Origin: Bacteroidota bacterium
Lineage (GTDB): Bacteria > Bacteroidota > Ignavibacteria > Kapaibacteriales > Kapaibacteriaceae
Direction of reading: 5' to 3'
Assembly: GCA_003488525.1 (NCBI GenBank)
Contig: DNLG01000026.1
Location: 4,929 to 12,256, forward strand
DNA length: 7,328 nucleotides
Position numbers and translations under genes: made by a program. How positions within the stretch are numbered: position 1 is the stretch's first letter; every line of letters starts with the position of its first letter. The notes under the pieces are model-generated. The model had not been told where the DNA came from. It did no database searches and saw only the letters and a list, made by a program, of their open reading frames with translations. Positions 1-4,996 of this stretch are shown one piece after another.

Positions 1-379
1 CTGCCATGACCAGATACATCACGTCTGATTGATCCAGACCGATCCTGTCTTGCCGTCGACCGCGCTGCCGGAGTTCAAACAATGCGGTATCGCCGGGCTG
101 ACCGTCTGCAATGATCGTGATCGTTTGCGACGGTGCATTCGGTGCGATCTGCACACGCAGGTATTGATAGCGGGAATTGCCTGCGGCGGTTGCTGAGATA
201 AGCGAAACTCCCCTGCCCTGAACGCGCACCGCGCGACTGGTGAGGTTAGCCCCCTCTACGAGTAGTTCCAACGTATCGACGCCCATTCCCGACCACCAGT
301 GGGGCGGATCTATCCTGTCAATCCGCGGCTCTCGGGAGAGAAGGAGGAGTGCTGCAAGAGCACCTAGAAGTCCTGTCAT
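1..379 (-). CDS. Alpha-amylase / neopullulanase-type GH13 enzyme, N-terminal part (runs off the left edge)
   Basis: The minus strand is open from ATG at 379-377 to the window edge, giving 126 residues without a stop. Residues 1-15 (MTGLLGALAALLLLS) are a hydrophobic leader, so the product is probably exported, although the leader has no basic residue before its core. Residues 19-31 (RIDRIDPPHWWSG) followed by LELLVEGANL and, at 118-126, SDVMYLVMA match the cyclomaltodextrinase N-terminal domain (a beta-sandwich that precedes the barrel) and the first strand of the GH13 alpha-amylase barrel, which in this family normally continues DRF. The expected role is hydrolysis of alpha-1,4-glucans or maltodextrins in the periplasm or at the surface. 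The catalytic residues lie outside the window. The gene diverges from rsmH with only 26 bp between the two chosen starts. An in-frame GTG at 412-410 would also be possible but would overlap rsmH. The family call comes from remembered motif patterns, not a search. Confidence 0.85.
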   Translation of the reverse strand, partial: MTGLLGALAALLLLSREPRIDRIDPPHWWSGMGVDTLELLVEGANLTSRAVRVQGRGVSLISATAAGNSRYQYLRVQIAPNAPSQTITIIADGQPGDTALFELRQRGRRQDRIGLDQSDVMYLVMA

Positions 380-405
380 CGGCGAAAAATCGGCAATTTC
401 CGCCA

Positions 406-1305
406 ATGGCACGTGTCGAAGCAGAGACTTACCACATTCCCGTCATGCTCTCGGAGTGCATTGATGCGCTCAGGATATCCGACGCCGGAGTATACGTTGA
501 CGCAACGCTGGGAGGGGGCGGACACACGTCAGCGATCCTTGAACAGCTCGGTTCATCGGGCCGTTTGGTCTCGTTCGATGCCGATGAGGTTGCCATCGAA
601 CATTGCAGTCGACGCTTTGCCGACGAGCTCTCTCGTGGCGAGCACTCACGATTGCGGCTGGTGCATGCGAACTTCTCGACGATGCGTGAGCATCTGACGC
701 CGGGAAGCGTCAGCGGCGTGCTGCTGGATCTGGGTGTTTCGTCGTATCAGTTCGATCACCATGTGCGCGGTTTCAGCTTTCGACTCCAGGCGCCCCTTGA
801 CATGAGGTTCTCACCCGAGGGTGAGACCGCCGCCGATGTCCTGAACACGCGATCCGAAGAACAGCTATCCACATTGTTCTTCACCTATGGGGATGAACCA
901 CAGTCTCGCCGCCTGGCAAAGGCCATCGTGCAACGTCGGGCGATCGCCGCTTTCAGGACCACGGCCGATCTGCGTGACCTGGTGGTGCAGCAGATCCCGC
1001 CGCATCATCAGGCAAAGACGCTCGCACGGCTGTTCCAGGCGCTTCGCATCGCCGTCAACGACGAGCTGGAGCGGCTACGGGCAACACTGCTCGACGTGAT
1101 CACGCTGCTGGCGCCACAGGGTCGCATCGTGGTAATGAGCTATCACAGTGGCGAGGATCGGATCGTCAAGAACGTGTTTCGTGACCATCCGGAAGTACTG
1201 AAGATCATCACAAAGAAAGCCGTCGAGGCATCCGACGAGGAGCAGCGCGTCAACCCCCGCTCACGCAGTGCACGCCTGCGGGTGGCCGAGCGACGGTCTG
1301 AGTAG
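406..1305 (+). CDS. rsmH: 16S rRNA (cytosine(1402)-N(4))-methyltransferase RsmH (MraW)
   Basis: This SAM-dependent enzyme N4-methylates C1402 in the decoding centre of 16S rRNA and is usually the second gene of the dcw cluster. From ATG 406 the product is 299 residues, close to the usual 300-315. Visible motifs in order are HIPVML (10-15), the SAM-binding DATLGGGGHT (32-41), the acidic DADE (58-61), LLDLGVSS (106-113), DMRF (132-135), LRIAVNDEL (213-221), SYHSGEDRIVK (245-255) and the C-terminal NPRSRSARLRVAER (283-296). ATG 406 is chosen because MARVEAETYHIPVML is a normal family start. An upstream GTG at 349 adds 19 unrelated residues and overlaps the divergent amylase gene. No Shine-Dalgarno precedes 406. 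One oddity is SYHSGED, where the family usually has SFHSLED. No mraZ lies upstream. murF follows after 31 bp. Confidence 0.96.
   Translation: MARVEAETYHIPVMLSECIDALRISDAGVYVDATLGGGGHTSAILEQLGSSGRLVSFDADEVAIEHCSRRFADELSRGEHSRLRLVHANFSTMREHLTPGSVSGVLLDLGVSSYQFDHHVRGFSFRLQAPLDMRFSPEGETAADVLNTRSEEQLSTLFFTYGDEPQSRRLAKAIVQRRAIAAFRTTADLRDLVVQQIPPHHQAKTLARLFQALRIAVNDELERLRATLLDVITLLAPQGRIVVMSYHSGEDRIVKNVFRDHPEVLKIITKKAVEASDEEQRVNPRSRSARLRVAERRSE
809..826. repeat. 18-bp palindrome in rsmH
   Basis: TCTCACCC (809-816) and GGGTGAGA (819-826) are exact inverted copies separated by GA. The site lies in codons for RFSPEGET of rsmH. In RNA the 2-base loop would force the stem to open at its tip. It could be a protein-binding site or chance. 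Confidence 0.45.
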
Positions 1306-1336
1306 TTTTGCACGACTCTTCAGGTACTCCCATCGC

Positions 1337-2719
1337 ATGACCAACACGGCAACGTTTACACAGCCCGAACTCGTGACCATGTTTGGTCCGGCCGCTGCTT
1401 CGCTCCCCACCGACCTTACGATCACCGGCATCAGTACCGACACGCGTACGCTCATTGCCGGCAACGCGTTCATTGCGCTGCGTGGTGAACGTTTCGACGG
1501 ACATGACAAGATCGATGAGGCCGTGCGCAAGGGGGCTGGCCTGGTCCTCACGGAGGACCTTTCCAAGGTGCCCCCTGGTGCAACTGCACTGGCCTGTGGT
1601 TCCACGCTTCACGCGCTGGGAACATTTGCCTGGTTCCACCGCCGACGGTTCTCAATCCCGGTGGTGGCCATCGCAGGTGCGGCAGGAAAAACTTCAACGA
1701 AGGACGTCGTAGCCCACGTACTTGCCTCGACGATGTCGGTTCTGAAGACCGAGGCGAACTATAACAATCAGGTCGGCACGCCATTGACGTTGCTGCAACT
1801 GACGCACGAGCACGAGGCAGCCGTGATCGAGATCGGCACCAACGAGCCGGGCGAGATTGAGATCCTCTGTGCGATGGTGCAGCCAACGCATGGCCTGATC
1901 ACCAACATCGGAAAAGAACATCTCGAAAAACTGGTCGACCTCGACGGAGTCGAGAAAGAGGAAACGGCCCTGTTCGATTATCTCCGCGACCATCATGGCG
2001 TGGCCCTGGTCAACGTCGATGATGATCGCCTGGCCAAGTACGTCCCAACCTTTACACGGGCCATCACCTTTGGCGTTGAATCCGGCGCAGAGATCCATCC
2101 CACCGTTGCCTTTGATAGCGAAGTACGTCCATCGCTGCACATCGTGCATGGTTCCTACACCCTGCGCACCCAGCTGCGGACTCATGGGCTTGCCTCGGCT
2201 TACAACGCTACATGTGCCCTGGCAGTTGCCTGGGCGCTACATGTGCCGGCGGCACATGTGCAGCACGCACTCTCAACCTATGAGCCCCCTACATCTCATG
2301 GGTATGGTCGGATGCGGGTTCAGCGACTCTCCGGCATGACTGTGCTGAACGACTGCTATAACGCCAATCCCGAGTCGATGATCATGGCGCTGCGGACCCT
2401 GCAGAAGTTTCCGGCGCACAAACGTATCGCGGTTCTGGGGGATATGCGGGAACTTGGTGCGGCGGCCGAAGAAGAGCACATGCATATCCTGAACGATGCG
2501 CATCAGCAAGCCGATATTGTGATCGTTATGGGCGATGAGTTCCGCCGGGCGCTTGAACGTCTGGATCTGCCGCACGTGATCTATGCAGCAAACATGCATG
2601 CATGTCGGGATCACATCCTCGAGGTCCGTGCCGATGATTCCGTGCTTCTTGTCAAAGGATCACGCGGCATGGCGATGGAACAGGTCATAGATTTGCTGTC
2701 CGAGGGGAGCGGGGAGTAA
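1337..2719 (+). CDS. murF: UDP-N-acetylmuramoyl-tripeptide--D-alanyl-D-alanine ligase MurF
   Basis: MurF is the cytoplasmic ATP-dependent ligase that adds D-Ala-D-Ala to UDP-MurNAc-tripeptide, the last soluble step of peptidoglycan precursor synthesis. From ATG 1337 it has 460 residues (E. coli about 452). The N-terminal substrate-binding domain (about 1-105) carries ISTDTRTLIAGNAFIALRGERFDGH (32-56; quoted only to locate it). The central Mur ligase domain has the ATP loop GAAGKTSTK (114-122), NYNNQVGTPLTLL (141-153), IEIGTNEPGEI (164-174) and ITNIGKEHLE (188-197). The C-terminal domain has NDCYNANPESM (338-348), LGDMRELG (367-374) and VKGSRGMAME (439-448). A GTG at 1268 would extend the frame into the end of rsmH, but MTNTATFTQPELVTMF is the more natural start. 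mraY starts 3 bp after the stop, so both are surely co-transcribed. The gene contains the repeat cluster and palindrome listed separately. Confidence 0.97.
   Translation: MTNTATFTQPELVTMFGPAAASLPTDLTITGISTDTRTLIAGNAFIALRGERFDGHDKIDEAVRKGAGLVLTEDLSKVPPGATALACGSTLHALGTFAWFHRRRFSIPVVAIAGAAGKTSTKDVVAHVLASTMSVLKTEANYNNQVGTPLTLLQLTHEHEAAVIEIGTNEPGEIEILCAMVQPTHGLITNIGKEHLEKLVDLDGVEKEETALFDYLRDHHGVALVNVDDDRLAKYVPTFTRAITFGVESGAEIHPTVAFDSEVRPSLHIVHGSYTLRTQLRTHGLASAYNATCALAVAWALHVPAAHVQHALSTYEPPTSHGYGRMRVQRLSGMTVLNDCYNANPESMIMALRTLQKFPAHKRIAVLGDMRELGAAAEEEHMHILNDAHQQADIVIVMGDEFRRALERLDLPHVIYAANMHACRDHILEVRADDSVLLVKGSRGMAMEQVIDLLSEGSGE
2207..2259. repeat. Three-copy short repeat with palindrome inside murF
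   Basis: GCTACATGTGCC occurs at 2207-2218 and again at 2236-2247. The second copy is directly followed by GGC and then GGCACATGT (2251-2259), the inverted copy of its last nine bases. Arms 2239-2247 and 2251-2259 thus form a 9+9 palindrome with a 3-base centre. The two direct copies are in different reading frames (they encode ATCA and part of WALHVP), so the similarity is at the nucleotide level and not from a repeated peptide. Confidence 0.6.
2592..2605. repeat. Perfect 14-bp palindrome in murF
   Basis: ACATGCATGCATGT is its own reverse complement and lies in the murF codons for NMHAC. It shares the ACATG core of the palindrome at 2239-2259. No function is evident, and an alternating ATGC run gives such palindromes easily. 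Confidence 0.5.
2711..2716 (+). promoter_or_regulatory. Shine-Dalgarno of mraY inside the end of murF
   Basis: GGGGAG ends 6 bases before the mraY ATG at 2723 and lies within the last codons of murF, just before its TAA. The placement supports that mraY start and suggests that translation of the two genes is coupled. Confidence 0.55.
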
Positions 2720-2722
2720 ACC

Positions 2723-3850
2723 ATGTTATACCAGTTAGCGCTGTGGATCCGGTCGATCACCGATGTACCGGGGATCAACCTCTTCAGCTACGTAACGTTT
2801 CGCGCAGCGGCCGCAGCCATCTTTGCCCTGCTGATCTCATTCGTCGTGGGTCCGCGCATCATCGCCATGCTCAAGCGGCGTCAGGTGGGCGAACAGGCCA
2901 AGGTGGAGCTCCAACAAGTTGGTCTGCACGTAAACAAGGCAGGAACGCCAACGATGGGTGGATTGATGGTTCTGCTGGCGGTGCTTCTGCCAACACTTCT
3001 CTGGGCCAACGTGCTGAACATGTACGTTGTGCTCGCCGTGGTGGCAACGGCCGCTCTTGGCGGCGTGGGGTTTCTGGATGACTATCTCAAGGTGGTTAAG
3101 AAGTATCCCAAGGGGCTTATCGGACGCTACAAGATCGTGGGTCAGGTAAGCGTTGGTTTGTTCGTTGGCGGTTGTCTGTACTTCTTTCCCGAATGGTTCG
3201 GACTGACGCATCAGACGAACACTCTCACGACGATACCGTTTCAGAAGCTGGCGCATTTCGACTTTGGGTACCTTTACATACCGCTGGTGATCTTCATCAT
3301 CACGGCCACGTCCAATGCCGTGAACCTTACAGATGGTCTCGACGGTCTCTGCATCGGCACGGTGGGCATCAGCGCACTTACGCTGGCCGTGATCGCCTAC
3401 TTCAGTGGTAACGCCTTCTTTGCCGACTATCTCAACATTGCCCACCTGCGCGGAACGGATGAGCTGGCGATCTTCTGCGCCGCGATCGTTGGTGCCTCAC
3501 TGGGCTTTCTCTGGTACAACGCCTACCCGGCGCAGGTTTTCATGGGCGACACGGGCTCGCTGGCCCTTGGTGGAGCGATCGGCGTTCTCTGCGTGCTGAT
3601 CAAAAAGGAGTTTCTTCTTCCTATCGTTGGAGGCGTGTTCTTTGCCGAAACTGTTTCGGTTATCATTCAGGTGTCGTGGTTCAAATACACCAAGAAGAAG
3701 TTCGGTGAAGGACGTCGCATTTTCCATATCGCCCCCTTGCATCATCATTTCGAAAAGAGCGGCTGGCATGAATCCAAGATCGTTACGCGGTTCTATATCG
3801 TTGCGATCATGCTGGCCATCATCACGATGGCTTCTTTTAAGGTCCGATGA
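2723..3850 (+). CDS. mraY: Phospho-N-acetylmuramoyl-pentapeptide-transferase MraY
   Basis: MraY is the integral inner-membrane enzyme that transfers phospho-MurNAc-pentapeptide from UDP to undecaprenyl phosphate, producing lipid I. The 375-residue product is slightly longer than E. coli MraY (360) and aligns by eye along its whole length. Landmarks are INLFSYVTFRA (18-28), GTPTMGG (74-80), the catalytic aspartates in GFLDDYLKV (116-124; D119, D120), NAVNLTDGLDGL (198-209), LGFLWYNAYPAQVFMGDTGSLALGG (260-284, given for location; GDTGS 275-279), the cytoplasmic loop motif IAPLHHHFEKSGW (336-348) and a C-terminal KVR shared with E. coli. About ten hydrophobic segments are visible, for example 24-46, 80-99, 100-116, 181-196, 211-229, 248-265, 281-295, 298-318 and 357-372. 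It starts 3 bp after murF and its TGA overlaps the ATG of ispD. Instead of murD, the next gene is ispD, which is unusual for a dcw cluster. Confidence 0.97.
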   Translation: MLYQLALWIRSITDVPGINLFSYVTFRAAAAAIFALLISFVVGPRIIAMLKRRQVGEQAKVELQQVGLHVNKAGTPTMGGLMVLLAVLLPTLLWANVLNMYVVLAVVATAALGGVGFLDDYLKVVKKYPKGLIGRYKIVGQVSVGLFVGGCLYFFPEWFGLTHQTNTLTTIPFQKLAHFDFGYLYIPLVIFIITATSNAVNLTDGLDGLCIGTVGISALTLAVIAYFSGNAFFADYLNIAHLRGTDELAIFCAAIVGASLGFLWYNAYPAQVFMGDTGSLALGGAIGVLCVLIKKEFLLPIVGGVFFAETVSVIIQVSWFKYTKKKFGEGRRIFHIAPLHHHFEKSGWHESKIVTRFYIVAIMLAIITMASFKVR

Positions 3851-4554
3851 GCGCCACGTATAGCGTTGGGATTGTGATCCCCGCCGGAGGACGCGGCACG
3901 CGCTTTGGTGGCGACGTACCGAAGCAGTACGTCGATCTCGGGGGCCTGCCGATCATCGTAAGGACGGTGCGGACGGCACTTGCTGCCGAACATGTCCGTG
4001 CGCTGATCATCGCAGTGCGAAGAGAGGAGATCGGGCATCTGCGTTCTCTTCTCGAAGCACATGGTTGCGCAGATGAGCGCATCGACATCATCGAAGGTGG
4101 CGCCGAGCGGCACCAGTCCGTAGCAAAGGGGCTTTCGCATCCATTGTTGGAGGGTGCCAACGTCATCCTCGTACACGATGCCGTACGTCCGTTGGCGAGC
4201 ATCGCGCTTTTCAACGCGGTTGCAATGGCAGCACACACACACGGCGCTGCCATTCCGGCCATCCCGATTGCCGATACGCTCAAGCGAGTTGACGACCGTA
4301 ATGTCATCATCGAAACGGTGGATCGAGCATCGATTCGGCGGGCGCAGACACCTCAAGGGTTTTCCGGTGAGCTGATCCGGAGTATCTACGCTGAAGCCAT
4401 GGACCGAGCTCTGGCGGCAACGGACTGTGCCTCACTGGCGGAACAGGCGGACGTTCCCGTCCTGATCATCCCCGGTGAGGAAAGAAACATCAAGATCACA
4501 ACGGCCTTCGATCTGGCTCTGGCATCGTTGTTGCTAAATGAGTCGAGGTTGTAG
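3847..4554 (+). CDS. ispD: 2-C-methyl-D-erythritol 4-phosphate cytidylyltransferase IspD
   Basis: IspD catalyses the CTP-dependent conversion of MEP to CDP-methylerythritol in the non-mevalonate isoprenoid pathway in the cytoplasm. The 235-residue length is typical. The N-terminal nucleotide-binding signature reads IPAGGRGTRF (11-20) with PKQY (25-28). It is followed by the CTP-contacting GGAERHQSV (84-92), VHDAVRP (109-115), ADTLKRV (142-148), TVDR (157-160; R160 lines up with the MEP-binding Arg157 of E. coli), RAQTPQGF (165-172) and NIKITTAFDLALA (214-226; K216 lines up with Lys213 of E. coli). Tarocystic-type ribitol-5-phosphate cytidylyltransferases of the same fold are a less likely alternative, because the MEP-contacting positions are present. 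The start ATG overlaps the mraY stop as ATGA, with AAGG (3839-3842) just upstream, which is typical of translational coupling. ispF is not adjacent. The gene ends the operon; a terminator-like hairpin follows 10 bp later. Confidence 0.95.
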   Translation: MSATYSVGIVIPAGGRGTRFGGDVPKQYVDLGGLPIIVRTVRTALAAEHVRALIIAVRREEIGHLRSLLEAHGCADERIDIIEGGAERHQSVAKGLSHPLLEGANVILVHDAVRPLASIALFNAVAMAAHTHGAAIPAIPIADTLKRVDDRNVIIETVDRASIRRAQTPQGFSGELIRSIYAEAMDRALAATDCASLAEQADVPVLIIPGEERNIKITTAFDLALASLLLNESRL

Positions 4555-4564
4555 CTACGTAACA

Positions 4565-4588
4565 AACTCCGACCTGACGGGTTCTTTT
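4565..4588 (+). terminator. Probable intrinsic terminator after ispD
   Basis: AAC-(T)-CCG at 4565-4571 pairs with CGGGTT at 4578-4583, giving six Watson-Crick pairs with one bulged T (4568) around a 6-base loop ACCTGA. CTTTT follows at 4584-4588. The stem is short and the T-run brief, so it is a modest terminator. Its position right after the last gene of the run and before a separate promoter supports the call. Confidence 0.4.
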
Positions 4589-4617
4589 GCGTCGATACCC
4601 ATGTGCGTGTATATTCG
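4586..4617 (+). promoter_or_regulatory. Predicted promoter of the DUF2795 gene, Bacteroidota-like
   Basis: TTTG at 4586-4589 is followed after 20 bp by TATATTCG at 4610-4617. That fits the Bacteroidota -33/-7 consensus (TTTG, then TAnnTTTG) with one mismatch. The same bases also read as a sigma70-type site, TTGCGT (4587-4592), 17 bp, TATATT (4610-4615). Transcription would start near 4625, leaving a leader of about 35 bases before the ATG at 4659. The -33 element overlaps the T-tract of the ispD terminator. This is a motif match only. Confidence 0.5.
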
Positions 4618-4647
4618 CGCCGCCCACTAAATCCTCATTGTAGAACC

Positions 4648-4652
4648 AAGGA
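4648..4652 (+). promoter_or_regulatory. Shine-Dalgarno of the DUF2795 gene
   Basis: AAGGA lies 6 bases upstream of the ATG at 4659. It is the clearest ribosome binding site in the window and fixes this start. Most other genes here lack a good one. Confidence 0.6.
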
Positions 4653-4658
4653 TCAAAC

Positions 4659-4898
4659 ATGTTCTGGACGCCCGAACTCGCCACGTATCTCGAGGATGCT
4701 CCATGGCCTGCAACAAAGGAAGAGCTTATCGATTACTGCAACCGCACCGGCGCGCCGCTGCAGGTGATCGATAATCTCACGGAGTTGGATGATTCCGAAG
4801 AGATCACATATGAAGGTATCGAGGACCTCTGGCCTGAGTATGAGGAAGGGTCTGACGATATGTTCTTCAGTGAAGATGATGAGGGATACGAGTCATAA
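4659..4898 (+). CDS. Small acidic DUF2795 domain protein
   Basis: The product has 79 residues and no assigned function. The segment FWTPELATYLEDAPWPATKE (2-21), continuing as ELIDYCNRTGAPLQVIDNL (22-40) and YEGIEDLWPEY (51-61), is the pattern of short DUF2795 proteins common in Bacteroidota and relatives. It is predicted to fold as a small helical module in which a helix-turn follows the PWPATKEELI element. The protein is extremely acidic: 25 Asp/Glu against one Lys (K20) and one Arg (R29). The tail after residue 62 is almost entirely acidic or aromatic (SDDMFFSEDDEGYES). There is no signal peptide or membrane segment, so it is probably cytoplasmic. It has its own predicted promoter and a good ribosome binding site, and it lies between the cell-wall operon and the Omp85 gene, with 98 bp and a hairpin before the latter. 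The family assignment is from memory of conserved residues. Confidence 0.85.
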   Translation: MFWTPELATYLEDAPWPATKEELIDYCNRTGAPLQVIDNLTELDDSEEITYEGIEDLWPEYEEGSDDMFFSEDDEGYES

Positions 4899-4925
4899 GA
4901 CTCCTCTTCCGCGACCATTCTCATC

Positions 4926-4955
4926 ACGCCCTGTTTGCTACCGCATGCAGGGCGT
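4926..4955 (+). terminator. Strong intergenic hairpin, terminator-like but without a T-tract
   Basis: ACGCCCTG (4926-4933) pairs perfectly with CAGGGCGT (4948-4955). Inside, TGC (4936-4938) pairs with GCA (4943-4945), closing a TACC tetraloop with a small T/T-T/G internal loop between the two stems. It sits 27 bp after the stop of the DUF2795 gene. The following bases (TGCTGTATC) are not T-rich, so it may be a weak terminator, an mRNA 3'-end stabiliser, or a leader structure of the Omp85 gene. Confidence 0.45.
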
Positions 4956-4996
4956 TGCTGTATCAATCTCCGCACTCGGTCGGTAACTTGCACCCC

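Noticed and set aside
349..405. Upstream GTG start for rsmH at 349, directly preceded by AAGGAGGA
   Set aside because: The Shine-Dalgarno-like run touches the GTG with no spacing and is simply the reverse of leucine codons in the amylase leader. The added residues do not look like RsmH.
1268..1336. Upstream GTG start for murF at 1268
   Set aside because: It would overlap the C-terminal motif region of rsmH by 38 bp, and the extra 23 residues have no Mur ligase character.
2837..3445. Long open frame on the minus strand opposite mraY (202 codons)
   Set aside because: The opposite strand encodes an unmistakable MraY; the antisense product has no recognisable motifs and is a by-product of GC-rich codon use.
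3793..4356. Long minus-strand open frame opposite ispD (187 codons)
   Set aside because: Shadow of ispD; no family resemblance and no supporting start signals.
4955..4996. Earlier TTG starts (4955, 4988) for the Omp85 gene
   Set aside because: The 4955 codon lies in the intergenic hairpin, and the added residues would put a non-basic stretch before the signal peptide. GTG 4997 gives a classical leader.
4899..4996. Promoter for the Omp85 gene (TAACTTGC at 4984-4991)
   Set aside because: It partly resembles TAnnTTTG, but no TTTG or TTGACA-like element lies at the right distance upstream.
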